Source: Takakia lepidozioides (Eukaryota > Streptophyta > Takakiopsida > Takakiales > Takakiaceae). Taken from it: a stretch of DNA of 64,000 nucleotides. Below the pieces are notes generated by a model. That model searched no databases. It was not told where the DNA came from and was given only the letters and a program-made list of their open reading frames with translations. Positions 22,300 through 33,849 of this stretch are shown here, piece by piece. The stretch's first letter is position 1. Every line of letters starts with the position of its first letter. Position numbers and translations under genes: made by a program. The stretch spans positions 35,011,053 through 35,075,052 of the forward strand of contig CM060732.1 in assembly GCA_030704615.1 (NCBI GenBank), given 5' to 3'.

Positions 22300-23020
22300 T
22301 GTCGCGACCCTTTGCCAAGTGAGGGCGAGGGGTTGGGACACGAGAGGGGCTGCCCCTGTGGTGGGGGCAGTAGCAGCAATAGGAAAGGGGGCTGAAGCAC
22401 CCTTGAGGGCCAAAGGCGCTCAAGGGAGCAGAGGCACTCACTAGGGGAGCCCCGCAAGCCGAGTTGCGGTGGGGGCTCCATGTGGGGGTGGGGGTAGCTT
22501 AGGGAGTCGTAGTGGGGGTGGCATAGGACTCGCCATGGGGCTGAGGCCTTGTGGTGGGAATCGTGGGGAGTCTTGGGGCTCACCATGGTTCATTGGGGCC
22601 GTGGTGGGTGGGCCAAGACTCACCGCAACTCATCACAGGGAATCGAGGGTTGTGGTGGTGGTTCACCATAAAAGGACTTGGTTGTTTGTGAGACCTCTAC
22701 TGACACCTATGTACAGAAGTATATATATGGAGTAGTAACCCCGAGAACGGTGCAAGCCCGTTATGTGACAAAATGCTAGTGGGTAAGCAAGCGAAAAGCA
22801 ACCAAGGTGTGGGGAGCTATTCCGGACTGCCAACAACCAAAGGGAATTTCCACCCGATCTGTCGAGGGCCTGGTGGGGGAAGCGAGGGGGACCGTTATGC
22901 CCCGGTGAGCGGCTAAAGCTCTGAGTTGGCCCGGCGGTCAGTTTGGGAGTTAGGCGCGCGCATCAAAGCTAGTAACTATTACTTAAAGGGTCGGGAGCTA
23001 CCAAAGTGAGGTGCGCGACA
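22300..23020 (+). repeat. Family-B LTR (solo or end LTR, 721 bp)
   Basis: It starts TGTCGCGACCC and ends GTGCGCGACA, and matches the 5' LTR of element B1 (45913-46592) throughout. The bases before it (ggtaggggtg) equal the polypurine stretch before the family-B 3' LTR at 49337-49346 (other strand), which suggests a 3' LTR whose body was lost. Five-base flanks (gggtg and ccttc) do not match, so no target duplication supports a clean solo LTR. Confidence 0.8.
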
Positions 23021-23230
23021 CCTTCCTAGAGCTCTACACTTTCACCAATTTTTATCTCATATGCTGGACACCTGGTTCTGGTTACTCCAGATACCAAGCT
23101 GCCATTTGTATCACTCCTCTGCTCTTCACTTTTCTGGATGACTACACAAACAAGGAGTCGATGTCCTCATCAATTTGTTCTTTTTTGTGGAAACTAACAT
23201 CCAAGTTGTGGCGTGTGCCAGCTTAGGAGC
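23021..23230 (-). repeat. Fragment of family-B internal DNA in reverse orientation
   Basis: The stretch around 23155-23220 (gagtcgatgtcctcat, aacatccaagttgtggcg) matches 49355-49415, which in element B1 lies inside the element next to the 3' LTR. Relative to the LTR at 22300-23020 it points the other way, a second case of head-to-head family-B material. Confidence 0.55.
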
Positions 23231-24559
23231 CCTGGAAAAGGGCAAAGAGGTCCATGTGGATATCATGAAAGGTGGAGGGTTGTTTTCCACCATGATGCCT
23301 ACATCTTTGATGTTAGACAAAGAGATAAGAAGATTTGGGAAGAATTCCTTGAGGATATCATGAGTGACTTTTAAAGTGAGCTCACACTTTTTTTCTACCC
23401 CAATGTGGACTTGATCTCCACCCAAATCTAGCTATAATCCATGAACTGTCTGTTCAGATGCAAATTATTTTTTTGGCTAATGAAAGCATTGGGGGTCGGC
23501 AATAACATAAGGAGTTGGAAAGCAATTGAGGCCAAAATTGGGAAATTTGAGATAATCAAAACAATGTCGCTTAGATGTAATATGTGCCGAGGTGGACCAA
23601 AAACTTAGCGTCTCATTTAACTGCAAATTAGGCCAACTACGTAGTACGCTCATAATATCATTGAGTTTAGCCACTGGAGAGAATCATTGTAGCTTATGAA
23701 ATCTGTGATAAAGAAATACATCTTTGCTTCCAAAAGGTTAGAGCATATACACTCTGATCATCCTCGATGTAATCATGAAATGAAATTTTGAATTGTCTTC
23801 ATTGGAACATACATTGTTTAGTTCATCATAGCATTAAGGGGGGTGGTTTCCAAGGAAAGAGATCATTAAATTTGACAATTTTAGTACTCAATTGTATTTT
23901 TGATATCATAGATAAGGGCCTTCAATATAACCAAATTATTTGGAGGTATTAATTAAATTGACAAGAATTGTGACAATAGACATGACCAAAGATTGTAGAA
24001 TGGCCTAGCAAATAAGCAGCATGTACAAAATGGTAGAGGCAAGATTCTAAGGTTTATGACTAGCTGGCATTGCCTAAAGTGCTGTAGCCAAGCTTATGCT
24101 ACTTCACTCAATTGAAGCATATAGTTTGCGAGTTTGTGAGCCTATTGGTTAGCGTGAATGACCATGCAAGATGTACATCTCATTCATTTCCACAACGATT
24201 CAAACAAAAGACAATACCTCGTTCCCATATTGATTTTGATTGGGTTGACAAGAACCATGCTGCCCAACCAATCACCTCAACCGACTCTATTTTGGAAGCT
24301 TTTGAGCTAGAGATCAAAGATGTAGAGATCAACTTGTGCTCGCATTGTCTTCGTCCTCATCTGAGTCATGTACTTCTATCACTCATTTCACCTACTTCCA
24401 AACATTTGACCAAACAATATTGTTGGGTTTTTATCTAAGAATCCGTGTGTACATGACCGTATATATATCATAGTTGACGTAAAAGCAAGGTGAAAAGGGG
24501 TCGTAATGTTGGGGAAAGCCATAGGGAGTGGGCATTAAAAGTCTCATATTTCAAAAGGT
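23231..24559. other. No recognisable gene
   Basis: AT-rich DNA with only short frames on both strands; none shows a familiar domain. Later exons of the minus-strand NFU gene could lie here, but none was found. Confidence 0.4.
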
Positions 24560-26834
24560 CTATGTTTTGCATGGAGAGTCGCTAGGCAAAGAGCTGACCT
24601 CAGGCACATAATGCGTTAGCATATTCTCAATGCCAGATTTAAGAGTAACTGCTGAGCTGGGGCATCCACTGCAAGCACCTTGCATTTTCAGCTTCACTAT
24701 ACCCGTGTTTCTGTACCACAAGCCACCTCTTAACAAGAGGATGAGTACACAAGAGCAAGTGGCCGAGCACAAATAATATTTGGCTGATTTCACCTCTCTT
24801 ATCACACTAACAACCACATCTTCATTGGCATACAATAAAGAGCAAAAATCACCATACATCCTACACATATAGACACTTGTATTTTACGATATGCATGTGG
24901 AGGTTCATGTATATCAATGTTGAAGAGAGCTTGCACCATGATGTAGTTCCATATGTTTAAGTGTCACCATGGATGACAACCTGTAAGCGCAACCTACCCT
25001 ATGATGATACTTTTAAGATTCCTTCATAGCATTCTTGCAAAAAATGGCCAAATCAAAATAGAATTTAATCGAGGTCAAGGCAGACAGACTTACGCATCAA
25101 AGCCCATGTACTCAATGTCACCACCATCATCTTGCACAGCAGGCCGAACTCGTGTCTCCAATATTTCATTAATCATTGCCACCGTTTCATCATCATCCTA
25201 CACCAAATATCCAAGATCTTCCCTAATCAGTACCTTGGCCACTTCATCACAGGTAATTGCAGCCCTTAAAGATTGAAATAAATATTTATTAAAAAATCTA
25301 GCACTAGGTCTTGTCAACTCATGTCCAAATCAAACAATCCAGACTTATGATACATAACTTTTCTCACTACTTGAGAAAAAAAAGGATAGAACAACAAAAA
25401 ATACTTATGATGTCGCCTATGGATGTTGCCTTGTCATAGCCTTATGGCCATTGATTTGGCGAGAAACTAACCCTCTCATAGTCTTTTGTGGGGTTTGCAC
25501 CCACCATAGTTCAGAAAGAGAGAGAGAGAGAGAGAGAGCTGATGTGCCATTCACTGCTAAAGTTTGGTTAGGAATAGGTGGGGCTGTCTTTTGAAGGGCC
25601 ACAAAGCTAAATCCGTTCTAGCTTGCAACAGATGTGACACATATAGCTATGGCATGGCATTAAAAGAGACTACAGAAAAAAAGAAGATAAAGAGTTGGGA
25701 CGTGAGCAATTTGTCAATATGAGGTATCTTATTGATGAGATGAAAAATTATACCACGTTGATATCTGTGTTAGAGACTTGGGAGTTGGCATCATAAAAGA
25801 GAGGTTGTTGATTGGAGTAGAAATCCATAATTATGGTAAAAATCTTAGGTTTCAGAACGTCCCATGAAACTTCTTCTGCCTTTGTGATTGTCACAAACTC
25901 AGCTCCAAAGAACACCCGTGTGACACCTGTGGTGGTGCAATGATTATAGCACTACACTTCCATTGTAAAAGCCAACTCGCACCAATTAAGTATCATATCA
26001 AGAGGCTGCTGTTATTTTCTCAAAACTCATGGGTTGTTGTACAACTTTACACTACATATTAGCATGCACATGGCCACTAATACTTATCTTTGTTGGATCC
26101 TTGATAATCTTGCAGTTTCACTGATGTATCCAGACAAAAGAAGAAAGATGACATCATTAATCATGGGAACAAAGTTTGCACTTACCATCTATGCCAAAAA
26201 GAGCCTTTGCTAGAGGAGATTGCATTGCAACACGTGCATTTGGAAAGTCGGAGCTGCCAGCCCCCATAACTGGTTTTCCCGGGTTGAACACGAGGGAATG
26301 AGGATTGGGCGTGGATAAAGTTTGTATGAACATCCTCCCTGCCGCACATGGCTAGTATCCACCTTCGCCCAACACCCAATTTAGCTTCACCGCTAGAATT
26401 TAATTCTTGAATTAGATAGTCCATTAATTGGGTATCTCCCAGGATTGAGTGTATTGCCACTGGAATTGCACCATATAATGATGCAACAATAGTTCAAGAT
26501 AGAATAGCTCAATTACACACTCCTTAAAAATGGACTACTTTCGCTGGAGATATGCAATCATAAATATCACCTATCAAATGTTTCCCAATTGACAAAGAAG
26601 GAGAATGACTAACTCACCGCTTGAATGAAGCACCAATGACAGCAGAGAAGGCAAGGGTGGAATCCTGCTCAAAGAAGACCAACCGTGCACAGTTCCGCCA
26701 TCTCGAGCTGCAACATATACCTCTTTGCTTGCAGCAATTGCAAGCCACCTTTGAGGAACGAATGACATATGAACATAAACTCTTAAGCCCAACATTTTGT
26801 GAAGAATCCGAGTTGCTCGCACTACTCTTGCCAT
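24560..26834 (-). CDS. NFU: Mitochondrial NFU-type iron-sulfur cluster protein, 5 exons
   Basis: Five exons on the minus strand join in phase: 26834-26618, 26338-26186, 25926-25754, 25197-25094 and 24710-24599 (or to the stop at 24560). Intron ends are GT...AG. Exon 1 is rich in Arg, Ala and hydrophobic residues, like a mitochondrial presequence. Exons 2-3 give the NFU N-terminal domain ([33 protein letters not shown], then [16 protein letters not shown]). Exons 4-5 give the NifU C-terminal domain with GACSGCPSS, whose CSGC pair binds the Fe-S cluster, and [13 protein letters not shown]. Such proteins pass Fe-S clusters to mitochondrial enzymes such as lipoyl synthase. The usual VKGVE end is not found: either exon 5 splices at gag/gtcagc to an unseen exon, or the protein ends about 13 residues later at 24560. 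Confidence 0.88.
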
Positions 26835-28881
26835 CTTAGGCCTCAAATTGGATTTTGCAATAACAAAGCCCAAATCCAACCACAAAATGAATATGCTACT
26901 TGCAAAAGTACTGCAAAAGTACTGTTTAATACCACACATATAACAGCCCTAAAACAAAATTGATTTGTCCAACCCGGAAATGTAACAAATTTATGAAAGA
27001 GGTATCAGATCATATCTGTGACACTGAATACCAATGCTCAGATGTTTTGTGTGGACACTTATCAACTCTCTCATAAACCTCTATCTTGATATATAAGAGA
27101 TTCAAGGTGTGATAATTAGTCAAGCACACTTTAGAGGATAAAATGATAGTGACGATTATAGCTTCTAAAAGGTAAAATATGTATTATCTGGTCAATAATC
27201 ACCATTGTTTGATATCTGTTAAACTGCAGCCTTGACTTCTGGCTACCATTCAGAGCAACTGTGGGATCAGAGAGAGGGGTCTATGAAGGCCTATGAGGAG
27301 GGAATGAAACCTCCCTTCCGTTCTTCTTACTTTCCTCCCATGCGTTCCGTCTTTTCCTGCCCCTCTTGATTCCCACCATGACCCTGGAAACCAGTTTCCC
27401 TTCACTTCCCATCTTCATTTTCCCTCTACGGTTCATACATTTTCCTAAAAGATGCATTACTTCATGGGAATGAGGAAGTTCCCTTCGACACCGGGGTCCA
27501 GAAAGGGGATAACCTCATATTTCCCCTTTTTGCTAAAGAGGGAAAAAGTTAAAAGCTCCTTGTGTTATAAGTCACATCCATTGAGATCAAATCCGATCTG
27601 TTAAACCACCAAAGCTAAATTTGCCAGTAGATTTATAAAAGTGTTGCTCACTAGGTTTGAAAAATCTCAGCTGTTCATTACAACTAGTGTATATTCTGTT
27701 GGATTTTTATCTATGAAAGATGGGTTTGTCAGATATTGCATGCCCATTTCAATTTTGTGCTGATCGGATACTAGCTCCAAGCTTGCTAGCAACTTCATTA
27801 ATCATCTTTTCCATGCCAGTCTTAATCATACAAAACAGATTCTTCAAGTCTTTTACATGTGATGTAGGTCAGTTATTAGCCCGGATTCCATTAGTCATCA
27901 GTGGGATTTTCATCCGTACTAGAAGTCCAATGAAGGCGGAGTTTTTTTTTTTCCAATCTGTCTGACAAAGTTGCCCGGACACATGAAAAAACCTTATCAA
28001 AGGATTTTGATCGGAAATATAAAAAGAACTCCAATTGAATTTCATCTTTAGCTACCGAAGATGCCAACAGTCTATTTTTCAAATGATTTGAAGAACTCCA
28101 TTAATGCAATAATATTCATAACCACAACTTAACAGGCAACCGCTAATTGAACGGGGTATCTTCGGCAACCAAAGATGCACCAAAATATTGATGTGCCATA
28201 CACAATTCAGCCACCATTAGGCTATTTTAGGTTCCATAAATATCCAATGAATATCCTATACCAATTAACCTTGGCTCCTTCATCCTTCTTAGTTTTGCAA
28301 GAAAAGGGTGCAAAGAATGGAACCTTGATATGCGGTTCGGCTCACAACCCCTTGGGCCTTGCCCCAAGTTACGTATCTTGAAATTATGCTTTTATTTTGG
28401 TTCACCCTTCTATGTCTATTGTTCTTTTCTATACCTCTTTATTTTATCAATGTTTGAAATTATTAATTTTCTTATCTATTTCAACCTCTCCCAATCTGCC
28501 AAATATGTCACAACTTTCAGATTTGTAGATTCATACGTTGTATTTTTTCCCCTTCCGTTTTTTTCTATTGTGTAGCCCACCTCTTTCTATCTCTTCTAAG
28601 ACTCTCTCTATCCCTTGACACATTAAATGTCTCTAACAATCTCTTCTGACCTCTCTTCTCTAGTATCACGTGCCTTGTATCTTTTCACTCTTTCAGCTCT
28701 TTCTCTATTCTTTAGCCTCTACTCTTTGGCACACTCTAAGAAGATCATAATTTGTCTCTCCTCGTTAGCATAGTGAACATTAGGAGTTGTCAAATAAGGT
28801 CTGTTTTATTTGTATTTTGGAGGATTTTTTTTGGTTTAATTGTTGTAGATTGAAATACAAGTTCATTGCTTTTGTTAACAT
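26835..28881. other. No recognisable gene; pyrimidine-rich stretch
   Basis: Upstream DNA of the NFU gene (minus) and of the HMG-box gene (plus). A long C/T-rich stretch at about 28540-28740 may belong to the 5' region of the latter. Longer frames (for example 27720-27965) show no known domain. Confidence 0.35.
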
Positions 28882-30225
28882 TTGCAAAGGAGATATATTC
28901 TAGATATTGTAGTTGTCCATACATTTGTGATAGTAAAGTTAGTGACAATTGCGAGACCACGAGCAAAACCTACAAGCCGGCGACGAGGACCTTCAAAGGC
29001 CTCGTCGTCTAGGTCAAGATCAAAAGCTAAGAAAACAAAAAAAATAATGAAGAAACGAAAAGATGAAAGACGTCCTAAACGGGCGTTGGCACCCTACATG
29101 TACTTCTGCAAAGAACAACGTGAGAACATCACCGGAGATAACCCAAACATCACTTTTGGTGATGTTGGTCGTGTTCTTGGTTCCCAATGGACTAGTATGT
29201 CTGAAAAAGACAAAAAGGTGAGTCTAATATTGTGCACATTAATTTATGTTGAAGGTCCCCAACACATTGATTCAACATCTATTTTCCTTCATGAAACTTT
29301 CTCTTAGCTTATAAAATCTGGATTGATCAACCAAATATTATGCCTACGAATTTAAGCCAAAATTCTCTTTATGGTAACTCTAACAATCATTCAAAGATTG
29401 AGATTTAAGCTTTATCATGTATAGTATTATTCATATATATAAAATATACTGTGAAATCTCAGTAAATCACAATGGCATCAAAGAGTTAGTTGCATCTCGG
29501 TGTCACCAATGACTTTTATTATTATTTGTTTTCAATGTCTTTCCTATTTTGACTATTTATGTATCACATGTTGAGATGCTCTTAGTCACTAGAATATAAA
29601 TGTTAATTTTACAAATAATATATATAACTATTGAGATTGTTGGGTTAGTCAAGAAAACCGGCCTATGGAAAATTGTATAAGATAGCCAAGTCTATAATAA
29701 TGAAATCATGTTACAACAAAGTATTAGTTTACAAGTTGGAACTGACCCGAAATTTATAAGGTGGTAAACAATGTCTAATAACTTCAACAAACCTATTGTT
29801 CAATGTGTAATAGAAGGTAGTAGAAGTCCCATACATACTCTAGCATCCTTGGACTACAACAATAATAAATGCACATGGTTAGAAATATACACATTATGAT
29901 CCATCCACACATCTTGCAAAACACTTGTAAATTAGACTATCATACTGGACTAGGCTAGTTTAGCACTCCATAGTGGATAGTTTTATGAAACATCAATGTT
30001 AGATCGGTTATTGTGGGTATAGTGTTTGCACACTGAAAAGGTTCTTGCATCAAGTTCTATAGAGGAATATATCCATGGCCCATTTATATCATTTTGAAAT
30101 TCATCTCTAACCAAGTTGCTTTAGTTTGATCTTGGTTGGTGGGCATATTGTAGCCATATATCAGGAAAGCAGAAGCTGACAAGAAACGGTACGCTAGGGA
30201 AATGAAGCGGTACAAGAATAACTAG
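28882..30225 (+). CDS. Small basic HMG-box chromatin protein, 2 exons
   Basis: Exon 1 (to 29217) and exon 2 (30154-30225) join in phase 0 across a GT-AG intron of 936 bases. Joined, they give one complete HMG box: RRPKRALAPYMYFCKEQREN, ITFGDVGRVLGSQW, SEKDKK then PYIRKAEADKKRYAREM, ending a few residues later at TAG. Before the box is a run of about 35 residues almost wholly Arg, Lys, Ser and Pro. The HMG box bends DNA and binds the minor groove; the size (about 135 aa or less) resembles NHP6/HMGB proteins, but there is no acidic tail. The protein start is uncertain: the first 25 residues of the open frame are hydrophobic and may be intron or 5' UTR, with the true start in an upstream exon. 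It lies 1.7 kb from a protamine-like gene. Confidence 0.85.
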
Positions 30226-31895
30226 CATATCTCCATGGAAAAATTAAAGAGTATATTTATTCTCTTAATCATAAAGTGTTCATTTATTTCTCAATGTAGT
30301 GTAAGAAAAAACTTATTTTCAAAGTGAAATATCGAATAACTTGGTGGTGTTAATATGTATATTTCTGGATGCCTGACTATATTCAAAGTAATTTAGAATA
30401 TATATATATATATATATATATATCTGTTTCTGAATCCGTGATCTTCAATGTCATAACAAAATGATGCAATATTATTTATACCACAAATTTTCAGTAAGAT
30501 GATTAGCTTTCAGCATGTACATGTAAAATGCTATTATTTGTATACTGTCTATAAGTTTTAATGGTATTTTAACATCTATATATTCATGATAGTATTCCAT
30601 TTTAGCGCCTATTATTTTATTGTTGTTTGGTAGCTATTTTGTGATCATCTATCTTTTGATACATATGTATGCATAGATATGTCTAATTGCGTAGTTCAAA
30701 AGTGATGAACAGTCCTCATCTCTTTCAAAAAGTGACTTGGAGAATCAATCGAGTCACTCCCTGAAGTACAATTTACATTATACGAAGGTGTAACCTCAAA
30801 TCAAACTCAACAATCTAGAAAAACAAAAATTTAAACATTGTTACTGCAATGAAAATTATTATTGGGATTAATGGATACGTTAATCATCAAGACAATAAAT
30901 GCTTCAAATAATTTAATAATTAAATATAATTCGATATTTTTAGTTTATCAGTATTGTGACTGATACTGTAAAATCGTGCAAGCGGTTAATATTACTTAAA
31001 TAACTAGATATGCTACCTATATTCTTTTTATAATGATTACTGAAATATTATTCGATTTTAGTAAAGTCAGGCTATGTAAAGTCAGGCTATGTTAAATACA
31101 TAGTTCATTTTAAATTCTATACTAAGAAGATGTTAATGGTACTTCATAACATATGCGACTAATAACCAATCCGTGGCCAAACTTTAGTCTAAATCACGTT
31201 GAATTTATATACATATTTATAAAATAAAAATCTTATTGTAGATTTCTAATTGGCATATCCAAAGGCTGGTTTATAAGGTGCTTATTTTGAGCACCTTTTG
31301 ACTTGGTTAATCTGAAGAATATGTTCATGAATTATGATTAGTTATTTCTAAAAATTGAACTTGGCTTCTATGACAAATTTGTAATATGATCTACAGGCCG
31401 GTCTCCATCCCCTTTCTTTACTTAACTAATAAGAAAAAGGAAAAGATTGATAACTATGTGAATAAAACGTGGACTCTTGTAAATTAATTTTAACTACAGT
31501 TGGAGGATGCACACCTTAGAAAACTAATATCAATATCTGACTCCAGTTCAAGTGTGCTTATTTCAAGTCTTCAGAATCACCTCATTGACATGACAAAGCA
31601 AAGCTGAAAAATGTAATATTAAGCATACTATGGAAAACAAACACAGTGTACAAAATGACATATGTACCATTGGATGCAAATATACAATTCTATTAAAGTT
31701 TAGAAAGTTATAAAATTGTCCATATTCTCAATTAAACATATAAAGAGTAATTATATAAAATTAATTATTGTGTACGAGTAGAATATTACACAATGTAGTT
31801 ACCAAAATAATTCCATGGTCCTTGTGAATTAATTCCATCACACATAAGTTAGTAAGAGACTTTTTAATGAAAATTGATAAATTGAGCATATATGT
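30226..31895. other. AT-rich intergenic DNA with a TA microsatellite
   Basis: No gene-like frame on either strand. A (TA)n run is at about 30401-30422. It separates the ends of the HMG-box gene (+) and protamine-like gene 1 (-), which converge here. Confidence 0.6.
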
Positions 31896-31911
31896 GGTGT
31901 CAAAAGACACC
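31896..31911 (-). promoter_or_regulatory. Histone-type 3' stem-loop of protamine-like gene 1
   Basis: On the minus strand the sequence is GGTGTCTTTTGACACC: a perfect 6-bp stem with a TTTT loop, 54 bases after the stop codon. Replication-dependent histone mRNAs of animals and green algae end in a 6-bp stem and 4-base pyrimidine-rich loop 30-70 bases after the stop, which replaces the poly(A) tail. The identical 16 bases are at the same place in gene 2 (53696-53711) while the flanks differ. That it acts in 3'-end processing is inferred. No clear purine-rich downstream element is seen. Confidence 0.75.
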
Positions 31912-31965
31912 AGAGATGAAGCCTTATGTCATGCTCATTATTTAAGCACTGACATTTCCTGGCCT

Positions 31966-32658
31966 TTATTTTGAAGTGGTGAGTGCAGGCGAATGACGAA
32001 GGGGGGTGTCAATGCCTGCATGCCCAGGATGGATTTGGTTGATATTCCGGCTGTGAGATTGAGATCTTGAGCGGCACCGATGTCGAAGTCCATGACTCTT
32101 ACATACCTTATGCCTTCTGTGATGTGTGTGACAATATTCGTTCCGCTTATGTCTTCTATGGTGTGTTTTACACCAAGTTGCTTTGCGAGAACGACGGCGG
32201 CGACGACGAGGAGTCCGTCTTCTCCTCCTCCTCCTTTTACGATGTTTACGAGCTGGACGTCGTCTACGATGTGAACGACGGCGACGGCGACGACGTCGAT
32301 GCTTCCGATGACTTCTACGACGGCGTCTGCGCCGACGTCTTGAATGTGAACGCCTCGGTCTTCTTCTGTGGTGACGTGAAAGAGAAGTCCCAAAATCATC
32401 GTCATTTGGGTCAGCTACTTTGCTCTTGTAGACACTCCCCGATTTTTTTATTCTGCCCGTTTTTGACAAATGTTTTAGGGCAGAAGCAAGAAGCTTTTTG
32501 TTCGTCCCATCAAGTTTTTCTCCATAGTTTTGCTCAAGGTCCTTCCGTATTTGGGTCAAGCTAGCACCCCTACGTTGCTTAAGATGAACCATTGCTTGTT
32601 GGAGTATATTAAAATATGTGGGACGTATAGGCTTTTTTGAACTTGAAGTCTTCGTCAT
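31966..32658 (-). CDS. Protamine-like sperm chromatin protein 1: linker-histone domain plus Arg-rich tail (230 aa)
   Basis: An intronless frame. Residues 10-80 are a linker-histone H1/H5 globular (winged-helix) domain: PTYFNILQQAMVHLKQRRGAS, QIRKDL and NKKLLASALKHLSKTGRI are typical blocks. Residues 93-165 are mostly Arg with His and Ser, as in protamines. Residues 168-205 hold two copies of a Cys-x-Thr-His-His-Arg-Arg-His module. The last 20 residues are a conserved non-basic tail with TP and SP sites. Proteins of this build are known as H1-derived protamine-like sperm proteins and compact DNA in sperm nuclei; I infer that role. The gene ends in a histone-type stem-loop and has a CCAAT box upstream. 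A paralogue is at 53761-54414. The opposite-strand frames here are shadows of the Arg-rich codons. Confidence 0.9.
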   Translation of the reverse strand: MTKTSSSKKPIRPTYFNILQQAMVHLKQRRGASLTQIRKDLEQNYGEKLDGTNKKLLASALKHLSKTGRIKKSGSVYKSKVADPNDDDFGTSLSRHHRRRPRRSHSRRRRRRRRRSHRKHRRRRRRRRSHRRRRPARKHRKRRRRRRRTPRRRRRRSRKATWCKTHHRRHKRNEYCHTHHRRHKVCKSHGLRHRCRSRSQSHSRNINQIHPGHAGIDTPLRHSPALTTSK

Positions 32659-32886
32659 TATTGCTAAACTTGGTGTTCAAAAGAAGTCTAAATGAAGATA
32701 CAAATCCAACAAAAACGGTTCTTCCGGCACCAAAAGGGAAAAAAAGGTACAAACTAGCAATGAACACGAGAGCGACACATTGAAGAAGTCCAAGAGTTAT
32801 AATACAGAAAGATATGAGATCACGAGGGAAGGCTTCCCAAAAGGAAGAGTGAGAGAATATTGTGAGAAAAACTGGAGAGAAACGGC

Positions 32887-32919
32887 GGTAGAAATAGGCA
32901 GTGGATTCCTTCTCATTGG
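32887..32919 (-). promoter_or_regulatory. Putative promoter of protamine-like gene 1 (CCAAT and TATA-like)
   Basis: On the minus strand CCAATGAGAA (32919-32910) is followed 11 bases later by CCTATTTCTACC (32898-32887), about 230 bases before the ATG. The paralogue has CCAATCAGAA and CCTATATCTACC with nearly the same spacing. A CCAAT box near a TATA box is common in histone promoters. Functional use is inferred from the conservation between the two genes. Confidence 0.55.
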
Positions 32920-32939
32920 TGCTTCCCACCCTCACTTGG

Positions 32940-33849
32940 ATCGATAGTTTTCTATTGGTTTAATTTTTGTGCACCCATTGATTATGGAGCTTTCCTCTCA
33001 CACACGTCTCTAGGGCCAAACAGTAAGCCCCTTCATGTTAAAGGTCATGGCTCTTGACCATTGATGCAAAGGGCACAACCCCTCACCTAGGGTTGCTGAT
33101 CCAAAGTGATGAGATGTGTATGCTGGATGTATGAACACAAGCGGCTAGTCGCGCTCCTCCATCTACTTTCATCCAAAAAATCTTTGCATTGTCACCGCAT
33201 ACTTTTTCATCCTCTTCCATGGTTATGGCTTCATCCATTTCTTCGTCATCAGTTATTATACATCCATTTCTTGGGGCAGGTACAATAGGATCAAACTCAT
33301 TTTTGGCACTCATGCAGCAGAGTGTTTTTTTTTTCACTATTCCAAAATCGCCATAAGGGCCACATGTAAAATTCTACCCAGCGCCCATGTGGCGAGAATG
33401 ACGAGGTGGCAGGGTTAGAAAAGTGGCTATATAACAGCTGTCACATTTTAATAGGTCCACGTAGGAAAAATCTGGCTTCTGATATCTAACCAGTGGCGCT
33501 TTCTGGCGAATTTCTTGATTTTTACTCCCATAATTCCTTTGTAAAAGTAGCTGACCCATTTTTCCAGGTCGATTTTTCACCAGATTTAAAAACACTGCTG
33601 ATGCCTAGCCAATAAAATGAACATGGTTCAGTTTAATCTTCTTCATGAATTCCTATTGAAAAAAAATCATGTATGAATCCACATTGACTGTATTTTATTG
33701 GATAAATTTGTAATATTGTAGTAGTTAAAATGTCAAAATTATTTATTGTTGTAATATATAAGTAATAGGATAATACTAAACAAAATCAATGAGGTCCACA
33801 AATCAATGCTTCATATCAACCATATTCCATGCTGTATGAGTGTGTAATA
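32940..33849. other. No recognisable gene
   Basis: Minus-strand frames at 33083-33337 and 33374-33595 are open for 73-84 codons but show no known domain. Because a Harbinger transposase remnant follows directly, they could be the decayed 3' part of that transposon, but no terminal inverted repeat is recognised. Confidence 0.35.

Noticed and set aside
22300-22586. Pro-rich N-terminal extension of the A3 integrase frame
   Set aside because: It is the family-B LTR read backwards; the integrase similarity starts only below 22299.
28882-28950. Hydrophobic start of the HMG-box frame as a signal peptide
   Set aside because: An HMG-box protein is nuclear; the stretch is more likely intron or 5' UTR before the basic region.
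31938-32564. Long frames opposite and overlapping protamine-like gene 1
   Set aside because: They arise because runs of Arg codons (CGN) read as Asp/Ser/Val-rich frames on the other strand and in other phases; the H1 domain fixes the true frame.
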